Shown piece by piece: positions 1 to 7,269 of a stretch of 64,000 nt of DNA. Origin of the DNA: CAYQQU01 sp964419545 (GTDB lineage Bacteria; Bacteroidota; Bacteroidia; Chitinophagales; Saprospiraceae). A program made the translations under genes and the position numbers. The notes under the pieces are model-generated. The model saw nothing but the letters and a program-made list of their open reading frames with translations, had not been told where the DNA came from and did no database searches. Where the stretch lies: contig CAYQQU010000023.1 in NCBI GenBank assembly GCA_964419545.1, forward strand, positions 1-64,000, given 5' to 3'. The first letter of the stretch is position 1; each line of letters opens with the position of its first letter.

Positions 1-48
1 AAATCTATTGAAGAAGTAAAGCGGGCCATCGGTGAAGCCGAACGCTAA
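1..48 (+). CDS. C-terminal end of an unidentified gene (partial)
   Basis: The window opens inside an open frame that reads KSIEEVKRAIGEAER and stops at TAA (46-48). Only 15 residues are visible and no family can be named; the charged helical tail would suit a small antitoxin or other small protein. The stop codon lies inside the first bases of a hairpin repeat (TAAC at 46-49), the same arrangement as in the gene remnant ending at 2715. Confidence 0.45.
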   Translation, partial: KSIEEVKRAIGEAER

Positions 49-102
49 CAATGGCTATGACGATCAGCGGCTCCATTCGTCGCCCCCGCCGCATAGCCTA
101 AC
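44..102. repeat. Hairpin repeat copy 1 (attC-like)
   Basis: After TAAC come 7 bases and then ATGACGATCAG (57-67). Outer arms GGCTATG (53-59) and CATAGCC (92-98) can pair, and inner arms GACGA (59-63) and TCGTC (77-81) can pair. The same motif at the same spacing occurs at 2711-2753 with different but again self-complementary outer arms. GCCTAAC (96-102) looks like an integron R-box, but no right-hand GTTRRRY is present, so integron membership is only a hypothesis. Confidence 0.5.
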
Positions 103-129
103 CGCTATGGGCATTTTAAAAATAAAATT

Positions 130-816
130 ATGGAACAAAATCCTATTATCAACTTAGCTGAAGAGACGGCTAAATACCTAAATAACATTACATCAGAGGA
201 AAGTTCATCACAGAGGGGCTCAGTCCAGCTTGCCTTTGCAAAAGATATCGCGGCAGTCTGTGAAAAAGATTTGCCTGAACAATGGATTACAGAATCCGAA
301 GTACGAGCTCTCCGGTTTGCACCACAATTGATTGGAATTCAAGGTAACTCTAAATTAGCATCACTTTACGAGGCTTCAAGAAAAGCATTTGGGTTTGTAA
401 GATGGACTGAGTTCTATGAAGAAGATAATTGGAGTCGTTCATTTCTCTCAAACTTTGCAAATGGTGAAGGAGTGGGGCCTGATGGGCGATTATACGATGA
501 GAATCTGATACTGGGACTTTTTATATTCGGGCCAAACTCCCATTATCCGGCACATGCCCATCCTGCGGAGGAGTTTTATTTAATTTTGTCTGGAGAGCCA
601 ACATGGCAAATTGGAGCAGACACTCCTTATGAAACGCAGAAACCCGGTGATGTCATGATACACTGCAAAAATGAAAGCCATTCATTTAGAACAGGTGATG
701 AACCATTGTTTTGTGTCTTTGGCTGGCGAGGGGAAATTAATGCTAAGAGCTGGTATCGAAATAATATGAACGATGAAACTGAAGAATTAAAATATGCTAC
801 AATCAAAAAATATTAA
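130..816 (+). CDS. Cupin protein of the dimethylsulfoniopropionate (DMSP) lyase family
   Basis: This is a 228-residue cytoplasmic protein with no signal peptide and one C-terminal cupin fold (about 120-205). It has the signature of DddQ/DddL-type DMSP lyases, which bind a metal in a cupin and cleave DMSP to dimethyl sulfide and acrylate. Visible residues are Y139, H142, H144, E148 and Y150 in YPAHAHPAEEFY, and H184 in NESHSF. From memory these match the DddQ metal ligands (His125, Glu129, Tyr131, His163) and catalytic Tyr120 with almost constant spacing. It lies in an AT-rich accessory segment, just downstream of a hairpin repeat and just upstream of an alpha/beta-hydrolase remnant. The family call is firm; the DMSP substrate is inferred, since related cupins can act on other substrates. 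Confidence 0.75.
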   Translation: MEQNPIINLAEETAKYLNNITSEESSSQRGSVQLAFAKDIAAVCEKDLPEQWITESEVRALRFAPQLIGIQGNSKLASLYEASRKAFGFVRWTEFYEEDNWSRSFLSNFANGEGVGPDGRLYDENLILGLFIFGPNSHYPAHAHPAEEFYLILSGEPTWQIGADTPYETQKPGDVMIHCKNESHSFRTGDEPLFCVFGWRGEINAKSWYRNNMNDETEELKYATIKKY

Positions 817-965
817 ATGTAAAAAATTGGGGATTAGAAAATAGCTTTGATTTTGAGGGTAGAGAAGTCTGTTGGGGTGCAAAAGGGCAAGGAAAAGCAG
901 TAATTATTGTTCACGGAACACCTTGGTCTTCCAAAAATCGATCGCAAGGAGGATATCTTATTTGA
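807..965 (+). pseudogene. Alpha/beta-hydrolase N-terminal remnant
   Basis: The frame ending at TGA 963-965 reads DFEGREVCWGAKGQGK followed by AVIIVHGTPWSS. This is the first strand region and the HG oxyanion motif of an alpha/beta hydrolase. The reading stops soon after HGTPWSSKN, far short of a 250-300 residue domain, and no ATG, GTG or TTG lies in frame upstream. The break falls at the 10-mer CGATCGCAAG (939-948), which also marks the 3' break of the remnant at 2516-2715. It is read as a fragment left by recombination. Confidence 0.6.
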
Positions 966-1011
966 CCTACGTTTCATACCCGTGGCCGTTGCAGTAAATC
1001 AGAAAATACAA

Positions 1012-2496
1012 ATGAAAAGAATTTTAGAAAGCTTAATAATCTGTTGTATTTGTTTCCAATATTCGTATGCTCAAGATTTTGGTAGTTTACCAAAGATTAA
1101 AAAAGAGAAGCTATTGAATGACCTTGAAATTCTCTACCAGGGCTTGGATAAATTCCACTCAGGAATGTATTGGTATACGCCAAAAGACAGCGTTGAGATG
1201 GCTTTTCAAAAAGTCAGAATGGAGATAACGAGGGATTTAAATGTTCTTGAGTTTCACAAACTCATAGCGCCTTTAGTTGCACTTTCAAGGGAAGACCATA
1301 CGAACATATACCTACCTGAATCAATTAAAGACAAGATGAATTCAGAAACGAAGTTTTTGCCTTTAACTTTTGTTTTTCTTGGCCAAAAGCTTTACTGCGT
1401 TAAAAACGCCTCTGATTTTCAAGACTTTTCTCTCGAAGGAAAACAAATCGAATCCATTAATGGAGAAACGCCAACAAGCATAGTTGGTAAAATTGGAAAT
1501 CTCTTTGCTTCCGATGGATTTATTAAGGCAGTCAAATATAGTGATTTGGAAGGGTTTAACTTTTCAAAATATTACTTCTACTATTTTGGGCAGATTGACC
1601 AGTTTGAAGTTAAGTTAAAAGGAATTGAAGCGCCTGTAATAATTAAACCACTAAAAATAAAAGCGATTCGCCAGAATCTGAATTCCAGGTATAAAGCGTC
1701 TAATAAAAATGATGCCAGGGATGTTTTAGAATACAAAATTCTCAATGAATCATTAGCCTATTTAGGCATCCATACATTTGACAACGATGACATTAGAAAA
1801 TATTCAGAAGAAAAGAAGTTGAGAGTCTTCCTTAAGAATAGTTTTGAATCCATAAAAGAAAATAACATTCAAACACTTGTTGTGGATGTAAGTAAAAATA
1901 GCGGTGGTTCTGAGGGAAATGAAGGATTGGTTTATTCTTACTTTGGGGAAAATTTTCAGAAATACCGAAAGGTGAGAGCAAAGACTCAAAAAGCAATCTT
2001 AGATAATGGAACGGATAAACCGATTACACTAAAAGCATTTGGACTTTTTGAAAGGCTCTTTATCAACAAAAAAATGAAAGATGGATCTTTAGAAAGAAGA
2101 GAGTCCATAGGCAAAGGACTTATGGCTTATAAGAAGGAGCCAGACTTTAAGTTTCAGGGTAAAACATACGTCCTCATCAGTCCTGTTACGTATTCGGGAG
2201 GCAGTGAATTTAGCAATATGATGTACAGTCAGGGTTTAGCAACTTTTGTTGGGCAAGAGACGGGTGGTGGGTATTTAGGAAATACCAGTGGCTACAGTAA
2301 AGAATTAGTATTGCCCAATTCAAAGATTAAGGTATATATTCCAACATTACAGTTTGTGATGAATGTGGAACCGACATTGCCTTTCGGAAGAGGTGTGATA
2401 CCTCATTATGAAGTAATACCAACCTTTGAAGAGTATATAAATGGAGAAAATGCACCCCTCAAATATGTTCTAAGACAATTGGAGAATGAAAAATAA
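1012..2496 (+). CDS. Secreted S41-family (C-terminal processing) peptidase
   Basis: The ATG at 1012 is chosen because it begins a clear signal peptide (MKRILESLIICCICFQYSYA, cleavage before QDF); the open frame upstream overlaps the hydrolase remnant. The 494-residue product has the tail-specific protease core: a beta-rich region, then LISPVTYSGGSEF around residues 388-400 with the likely nucleophilic serine, then GQETGGGYLGNTSGY and IPTLQF. Such proteins are periplasmic or outer-membrane serine peptidases. The gene is distinctly AT-rich compared with the rest of the window, which suggests it arrived by transfer. It stands alone, with remnants on both sides. Confidence 0.8.
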   Translation: MKRILESLIICCICFQYSYAQDFGSLPKIKKEKLLNDLEILYQGLDKFHSGMYWYTPKDSVEMAFQKVRMEITRDLNVLEFHKLIAPLVALSREDHTNIYLPESIKDKMNSETKFLPLTFVFLGQKLYCVKNASDFQDFSLEGKQIESINGETPTSIVGKIGNLFASDGFIKAVKYSDLEGFNFSKYYFYYFGQIDQFEVKLKGIEAPVIIKPLKIKAIRQNLNSRYKASNKNDARDVLEYKILNESLAYLGIHTFDNDDIRKYSEEKKLRVFLKNSFESIKENNIQTLVVDVSKNSGGSEGNEGLVYSYFGENFQKYRKVRAKTQKAILDNGTDKPITLKAFGLFERLFINKKMKDGSLERRESIGKGLMAYKKEPDFKFQGKTYVLISPVTYSGGSEFSNMMYSQGLATFVGQETGGGYLGNTSGYSKELVLPNSKIKVYIPTLQFVMNVEPTLPFGRGVIPHYEVIPTFEEYINGENAPLKYVLRQLENEK

Positions 2497-2515
2497 CTGG
2501 CTATAATAATGGCCG

Positions 2516-2715
2516 GCTGAAAATATTCCGCTGTCGGGGTCGTGAAATCCTTGAGAAGTGATGGCTTTGAAATCGAAGCAATTGTCGAACTGAAACCGAG
2601 TATTGACGACGACGAGGTGCTGAAAATGGCTATGGAATTAGAAGCGATACTCTTGACCGAAGATAAAGATTTCGGTGAATTAACTTTCCGATCGCAAGTC
2701 CAACACTGGGCATAA
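2516..2715 (+). pseudogene. DUF5615 (PIN-like toxin) remnant, frameshifted
   Basis: One frame gives AENIPLSG and, after a shift at the G-run near 2537, a second gives VVKSLRSDGFEIEAIVEL, then DEVLKMAMELEAILLTEDKD and FGEL. This is the DUF5615 PIN-like family of toxin-antitoxin-type proteins (typical form DENIPLSVV...LTEDKDFGEL). The start codon is missing, there is a frameshift, and the C-terminal 30-40 residues are replaced at the 10-mer CGATCGCAAG (2689-2698). The TAA stop (2713-2715) belongs to the second hairpin repeat. The gene is dead. Confidence 0.75.
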
Positions 2716-2753
2716 CGAGGTGCATGACGATCAGTGCTCCTAAACGTCGCACC
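2711..2753. repeat. Hairpin repeat copy 2 (attC-like)
   Basis: It repeats the pattern of the copy at 44-102: TAAC, 7 bases, ATGACGATCAG (2724-2734). Outer arms GGTGC (2719-2723) and GCACC (2749-2753) and inner arms GACG (2726-2729) and CGTC (2745-2748) pair, leaving a two-base AT bulge on the left strand. The outer arms differ from copy 1 but remain complementary, so the pairing has been kept while the bases changed. A GTTAGAC box matching GTTRRRY lies at 2777-2783. Confidence 0.5.
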
Positions 2754-2863
2754 ATTGCATTGAAAACCGTAAATTAGTTAGACCGAAAGTTTGGACAGTC
2801 CGGATATTATCCTTATCTTATTCTTCTCACCATCGCATTGAAAACCGTAAATTAGACCGAAAG
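2750..2863. repeat. Imperfect 36-40 bp direct repeat pair
   Basis: The segment starting CACCATTGCATTGAAAACC (2750-2789) recurs at 2828-2863 with one T-to-C change and a 4-bp (TTAG) deletion. Both copies end ACCGAAAG. The second copy lies about 75 bp before the lipoprotein start at 2938. It looks like a local duplication at the boundary between the AT-rich accessory stretch and the core; no gene lies between the copies. Confidence 0.75.
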
Positions 2864-2937
2864 GAAGCCGCCAATCATCGCGGATGCTTTCCCTTAAGAT
2901 CGCGGAAATAATTGAAAAATCGAAATACTTATCACTT

Positions 2938-3612
2938 ATGAAGAAAGTTATCCCCTTAATTGCACTCTTAACGCTGTTCTTTTCGTGCAGTAAACCGGAG
3001 ACGCAAAGCGCAGAAGAACGCCACCATATCGAAGGCGCCCGGCAGGTGGTGCAAAATTTCAATGGCGGCAAACTACCACACGAACGGGCTGAACTTATTG
3101 AAGGAAGGGTCTACGTACGGGCTTTAGAAGATAATATCATTCAAGTACTTGTAGAAAATAACGCAAAGAATAAACACATATACTATGCCCTGCAGATGGA
3201 AGAGACGCTTGATCAGTATAAAGGATGGGAAATATACATGAAAAAGGCGCAGATCCTCTTCTTCCGTGAAAGTCTGGTGGTTAATTCTTTAGAAGAAAAA
3301 AAACGGCTTTTGTTCAAATTGACAGGTTCAACTCTTCCCGACTTTGGTAATGACTTAGTCTATGATGACTTATTCGAAGGATATGGATTATCCCGGGCGC
3401 AGCGGACGGTAAACGATCAAGAAGTTTCATTGCGGACCCTCGTTGGCGAACCCATCCCGGTCAGTTGCAGGTGCAGAGTAAGCGCGTCCGATTTTTCGGA
3501 TTGTGATGCAGGAGGCGCCGGAGCTACCGGTTGTTCTATTTCTAACGGTAATGATAGCTGCTCTGTCAGCTGCAGCGCAGACTTAGACTTAAATGCTTGT
3601 TGTAAAGATTAA
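2938..3612 (+). CDS. Lipoprotein with a cysteine-rich C-terminal tail
   Basis: The ATG at 2938 gives a lipoprotein signal (MKKVIPLIALLTLFFSC, lipid cysteine C17); an ATG 54 bp upstream would bury it. The 224-residue product has no recognisable catalytic domain in its middle part. The last 50 residues carry eight cysteines (CRC, SDC, TGC, DSC, VSC and a final ACC) with Gly/Ser-rich spacing, suggesting a small disulfide-bonded knob at the cell surface or in the periplasm. It ends just before the convergent ABC transporter operon. Function unknown. Confidence 0.7.
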   Translation: MKKVIPLIALLTLFFSCSKPETQSAEERHHIEGARQVVQNFNGGKLPHERAELIEGRVYVRALEDNIIQVLVENNAKNKHIYYALQMEETLDQYKGWEIYMKKAQILFFRESLVVNSLEEKKRLLFKLTGSTLPDFGNDLVYDDLFEGYGLSRAQRTVNDQEVSLRTLVGEPIPVSCRCRVSASDFSDCDAGGAGATGCSISNGNDSCSVSCSADLDLNACCKD

Positions 3613-3670
3613 TAAAGCCTCGTCCGACCAACTTCCTTCGTAAAAAGACTGATCCCTAAGGATTTCAGGA

Positions 3671-3708
3671 AACAAAAGTGAGATCGGTCGGACCACTGCC
3701 TCTCACTA
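3671..3708 (-). terminator. Rho-independent terminator of the ABC exporter operon
   Basis: Arms AGTGAGA (3677-3683) and TCTCACT (3701-3707) pair around a 17-base loop. On the minus strand the stem is followed directly by a T-rich run (TTTTGTTT). It overlaps the stop codon of the permease gene (3706-3708). Confidence 0.6.
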
Positions 3709-5031
3709 ATCCCGATAAAACATCCACCGTCCCAGCTCCCGCAGCGTCACCTTCTTGCCGTACATCAGAATCCCCACCCGGTAGATGCGTCCCGACAGCC
3801 AGACGAAGAAGACGGCCGTGGCCGCCAGCACCGCGACGGACAGCAGCACTTCCCACCAGGGCGGCGCAAAGGTGAGCCGCGCCGGCATGACGATAGGGGA
3901 GAACAGGGGTACGATCGACGACCAGACCGCCAGGCTGGAATTTGGCGCCTGTACGGCGACGATCATGATGTAAAATGCAAAGATGACCGGGATGGTGATG
4001 GGGATGGTGAGCGACTGCCCTTCGCCCAGGTCGTCGCCCATAGCCGAACCGACGGCCGCAAAGAGCGAGGCGTAAAGGAAATAGCCGCCCAGGAAGTAGA
4101 ACAGGAAAAGCGGGAAGATCAGCAGCCAGTTTTGCCGCTGGATCTCATCGAGAGCCATCGCCACCATGCTTTCGAGCTCTTCGGGGTTGACCTCGGCGGC
4201 GGCGGTTCCGGCGGCTCCCGCCGATGCCGGCGGCGCGTTGAAGCCGAAGATGAGGCTGAGTACGAAGATCAGCCCCGGGATGAGGATGGCCCAGATGGCG
4301 ACCTGGGTGAGCCCCACGGCGCCGACGCCGATAATTTTACCCAGCATGAGCTGGAACGGCCGCACAGAGGAGATCATCACCTCCACAATGCGACTGGTCT
4401 TTTCTTCCATGACGCTGCGCATCACCATCATGCCGTAGATGAAGACGGTCATATACATCACGATGCCCATGAAGCTGCCGATAAAAGCCGCGATCGCGCC
4501 GGTGAAGCGCGTGGCGTCGTCGCCGGCTTCGTCGATGGGTTCGGGCTCCAGGTCGACGCGGGTGTCGAGGGCTTCCAGCTGGCGCCGCTCCATCTCCAGG
4601 GCGTCGATCTTGAACTCCCGAATGCCGTCGGCAATGCGTTGTTTGATGATGGTCTCGATATCCAGCGTGGGCTGCTGGTGGGCGTAGTAGTAGACGGTAT
4701 GGCGTTGGGTGAGCAGGTCTTTGATCTCGGGGATCACCAGGATGCCGTCGTAGGAAAACTCCTCGAAATTGGCGCGCATCGTCTCCAGGTCGATATCGTC
4801 GACAAACTGAAAATAGAGGTTGCGTTCGTCTTTGATGCGGTTGCGCAGCAGTTCGCTTTCGTCGATGATCGCGATGCGCTTGGCGTCGTCGCTCTCGTAC
4901 TGAAAGATGACCCCGACCATCACGAAAAAGAGCGCGAAGCCCAGCGGCGTGAGGATGGTGGCCAGGATGAAAGAACGGCGGGTGACGCGGGTGAGGTATT
5001 CTCGGCGGATGATGAGCAGCAGTTTTTCCAT
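3706..5031 (-). CDS. ABC-2 type exporter permease (NatB-like)
   Basis: This 441-residue inner-membrane protein starts with the typical cytoplasmic motif (LLLIIRREYLTRVTRRSF). It then has one membrane helix, a large extracytoplasmic domain (about 45-190), and a C-terminal block of five or six helices (about 190-430) with the conserved EEKTSRIVEVMISSVRP segment. That is the ABC-2 permease fold of NatB-type Na+ or drug exporters. It is transcribed with the ATPase gene 12 bp upstream, and both are needed for a working exporter. The substrate cannot be read from the sequence. Confidence 0.88.
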   Translation of the reverse strand: MEKLLLIIRREYLTRVTRRSFILATILTPLGFALFFVMVGVIFQYESDDAKRIAIIDESELLRNRIKDERNLYFQFVDDIDLETMRANFEEFSYDGILVIPEIKDLLTQRHTVYYYAHQQPTLDIETIIKQRIADGIREFKIDALEMERRQLEALDTRVDLEPEPIDEAGDDATRFTGAIAAFIGSFMGIVMYMTVFIYGMMVMRSVMEEKTSRIVEVMISSVRPFQLMLGKIIGVGAVGLTQVAIWAILIPGLIFVLSLIFGFNAPPASAGAAGTAAAEVNPEELESMVAMALDEIQRQNWLLIFPLFLFYFLGGYFLYASLFAAVGSAMGDDLGEGQSLTIPITIPVIFAFYIMIVAVQAPNSSLAVWSSIVPLFSPIVMPARLTFAPPWWEVLLSVAVLAATAVFFVWLSGRIYRVGILMYGKKVTLRELGRWMFYRD

Positions 5032-5043
5032 GGTCGGCAGCAG

Positions 5044-5970
5044 TTAAGCGGGTTCGGGCGCGGGGGCGCCGTTGGCGTTTTCCACCTGCCGGATGAAGAT
5101 CTCGTTGAGCGTCGGCAGGATCTCGTTGAAGGCTTTGATGCGCACGCCCCGGTCGAGGAGGTGACGCAGGAGCTCGTTGGGTGAATGTTCGCCGCCCAGT
5201 TGTACGGTGACGTATTGGTGGTTTTGTTCGACAACGGGCAGCTGGTCGGGGAGGGCTTCCGGCAGCGCGCCTTCGTAGTCGATCCGGAAGCGGTGGCGCT
5301 TGAAGCGGTCTTTGACGGCGGCCACGTCGCCTTCCAGGATATTTTCTCCTTTGTTGATCAGCACGATCTTTTCGCAGATCTCCTCTACCTGTTCCATGCG
5401 GTGGGTCGAAAAGATGATGCTCGTGCCGCTGCGGTGGAGCTCGTCGATCTCCGCTTTGATGCGGTTGGTGTTGATGGGGTCGAGGCCGGAAAAAGGCTCG
5501 TCGAGGATGAGCAGCTGCGGCTGGTGCACTACGGTGGAGATGAACTGTATCTTTTGCTGCATCCCTTTCGAGAGCTCTTCTATCTTTTTGTGCCACCAGT
5601 CGGTGATCTCGAACTTCTCGAACCACTCGTCGAGGCGTCGGCGGGCGTCCTGCCGCGACATGCCCTTGAGGCGGGCGAGGTAGAGCAGGTGTTCGCCTAC
5701 TTTCATCTTGCGGTACAGGCCCCGTTCTTCGGGCAGGTAACCGATGGTTTCGGGGCGGCGGCTGGTCAGCTTCTCGCCGTCCAGGTAGACGGCGCCTTCA
5801 TCCGCCTGGGTGATGGTGGTAATGATGCGAATGAGGGACGTCTTGCCCGCGCCGTTGGGCCCGAGCAGGCCGAAGATCGCGCCGGCAGGCACTTCGAAGC
5901 TCACCCGGTTGACGGCAATGTGCTTGCCGTAGGATTTCGTGACGTTGTCGAGTTTGAGGATGCTCATCAA
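5044..5970 (-). CDS. ABC exporter ATP-binding protein (NatA-like)
   Basis: The 308-residue ATPase has Walker A GPNGAGKT (37-44), a signature written LSKGM instead of LSGGQ (133-137), and Walker B LLILDEP (153-159) followed by SGLDP. A C-terminal extension of about 90 residues resembles the DUF4162 domain of NatA/CcmA-type ATPases. It energises the permease encoded immediately downstream. A minus-strand promoter-like TACCTTTG lies 33 bp upstream of the start. The ORF begins MMS; either Met could be used. Confidence 0.9.
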   Translation of the reverse strand: MMSILKLDNVTKSYGKHIAVNRVSFEVPAGAIFGLLGPNGAGKTSLIRIITTITQADEGAVYLDGEKLTSRRPETIGYLPEERGLYRKMKVGEHLLYLARLKGMSRQDARRRLDEWFEKFEITDWWHKKIEELSKGMQQKIQFISTVVHQPQLLILDEPFSGLDPINTNRIKAEIDELHRSGTSIIFSTHRMEQVEEICEKIVLINKGENILEGDVAAVKDRFKRHRFRIDYEGALPEALPDQLPVVEQNHQYVTVQLGGEHSPNELLRHLLDRGVRIKAFNEILPTLNEIFIRQVENANGAPAPEPA

Positions 5971-6002
5971 AAAAATACAATTGCATGAGGGGCTACAAAG
6001 TT

Positions 6003-6070
6003 CAAAGGTAACCAGGAATTGGGGAATCTGTCAAAACTTGCCGGGAAAACCATTTTTTGGGCTACCTTTA
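6003..6070. promoter_or_regulatory. Divergent, overlapping Bacteroidota-type promoters
   Basis: On the minus strand TTTG (complement of CAAA 6032-6035) is followed after 21 bp by TACCTTTG (complement of 6003-6010), serving the ABC operon. On the plus strand TTG (6038-6040) is followed after 22 bp by TACCTTTA (6063-6070), serving the lipid kinase. The two -33 elements nearly touch, so the promoters may compete. Confidence 0.5.
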
Positions 6071-6096
6071 CTTATCTCTTAAAGACTAATGTTTCC

Positions 6097-7044
6097 ATGC
6101 CTGTATCAAATGCCGCGGAAGGCGCCTGGCTGGTGATCGCCAACCCCGTTGCGGGACGCGGGGCGGTAGGACGCCGCCTCCCGGAAATAGAAGGCCGGCT
6201 GCGGGCCTCTCTGCCCATCGGTGAAGTGCTGGTGACCGAGCACTCCCACCAGGCTATCGTGCTGACAGCCGACGCGGTGCGCCGGGGCTACCGGCGGGTG
6301 ATCGCCATCGGCGGCGACGGCACCGGCCACGAGGTGATCAACGGCTTGCTGGCCCAGCAGGAAGTACCTTCGGCCGAGCTTCGCTTCGCGTTGCTGCCCA
6401 TCGGCACCGGCAACGACTGGGCGCGCACCTTCGGCCTGCCCGACCGGCTGACCGACTGGCTGGCGATGGTGCAGGCCGGACACACCCGCTACCAGGATAT
6501 CGGCGTGGTGACCTACCATACCGATCAGGGCCCGGCCCGGCGCTACTTCGCTAATGTCGCCGGAATGGCCTACGACGCTTTCGTCGTCAAATATGCCGAA
6601 GCGAACAAACACCTCGTGCGCAACCGCTTCGTCTATCTCCTGCTCATCCTGCGGTGCCTTTTCCAGTATCGCCTCCAGCGCGCCCGCGTACGCTTCGACG
6701 GGCAGGAGCGCGTCGATCGCTTCTACACCATCAATGCCGGCATCGCCCGCTACTCGGGGGGCGGCATGCGCCTGACGCCCCACGCCGTGTACGACGACGG
6801 CCGCCTGGCCCTCACCCTCGCCGGACCGGTATCCAAACTGGGCGTCCTGCTCAATACCTGGCGCTTCTACAACGGCAGCCTGGGCCGACACCCGCTGATC
6901 GACCTGCACCAGGCCCGGCAGATCGAAGTGACCTCCCTCGATGACCAGGAGATCGGCCTGGAAGTAGACGGCGAATTCCTGGGCCACACCCCCGTACAGT
7001 TCCGCCTCCTGGAAAAAGCCCTGCAGGTGATCACGCCGGATTGA
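6097..7044 (+). CDS. Diacylglycerol/sphingosine kinase-like lipid kinase
   Basis: The 315-residue protein has the DAGK catalytic fold: NPVAGRG near residue 17, the nucleotide-binding GGDGTGHEVINGL (72-84), PIGTGNDWAR, and the C-terminal GGGMRLTPHAVYDDGRL typical of YegS/DagK/LCB5 enzymes. It would phosphorylate a membrane lipid with ATP at the inner face of the membrane. The ATG at 6097 is preferred over one at 6019 because a promoter-like TACCTTTA lies between them (6063-6070). The gene stands alone. Confidence 0.85.
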   Translation: MPVSNAAEGAWLVIANPVAGRGAVGRRLPEIEGRLRASLPIGEVLVTEHSHQAIVLTADAVRRGYRRVIAIGGDGTGHEVINGLLAQQEVPSAELRFALLPIGTGNDWARTFGLPDRLTDWLAMVQAGHTRYQDIGVVTYHTDQGPARRYFANVAGMAYDAFVVKYAEANKHLVRNRFVYLLLILRCLFQYRLQRARVRFDGQERVDRFYTINAGIARYSGGGMRLTPHAVYDDGRLALTLAGPVSKLGVLLNTWRFYNGSLGRHPLIDLHQARQIEVTSLDDQEIGLEVDGEFLGHTPVQFRLLEKALQVITPD

Positions 7045-7269
7045 TCTTCGGGTTTTTGATGACCGGCGGGCGCTTCTTGCTGGGGAAAATGCGGCTTAAG
7101 CCGCCGGGCCGGACTTGCCTGAAGGCGGGGTTCTGTCCTGCCGGACCCGCCTGAAGGCGGGGGGGCTGTGCCTCAATTCCCCCTTTATCCTAACCAATCC
7201 AAATTTAATCTCCCCCCATCCGTGACCATCCCCGCCTCCCCGCGTCACAACAACAAAAAACGCACCATC
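7045..7269. repeat. Short GC-rich direct repeats and a palindrome
   Basis: This gene-free stretch holds a perfect 14-bp palindrome GCGGCTTAAGCCGC (7091-7104) and two 22-bp near-identical copies (7109-7130 and 7141-7162) that share the core GCCTGAAGGCGGGG. No coding sequence is visible. The repeats could act in termination behind the lipid kinase, but no T-run follows them. Confidence 0.5.

Noticed and set aside
44..102. Canonical integron attC site
   Set aside because: Left-hand TAAC and paired arms are present but no GTTRRRY crossover box lies at the right end, so it is reported only as attC-like.
907..1011. N-terminal extension of the S41 peptidase frame
   Set aside because: The extension overlaps the hydrolase remnant and would place 35 residues before an obvious signal peptide.
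3622..3693. Inverted repeat GTCCGACC / GGTCGGAC between convergent genes
   Set aside because: The arms are real but 56 bases apart with no T-run next to them; the tighter hairpin at 3677-3707 explains termination better.
4132..5988. Plus-strand open frames over the ABC exporter genes
   Set aside because: Low-complexity translations rich in Asp, His and Gly; the minus-strand genes have Walker motifs and membrane helices.
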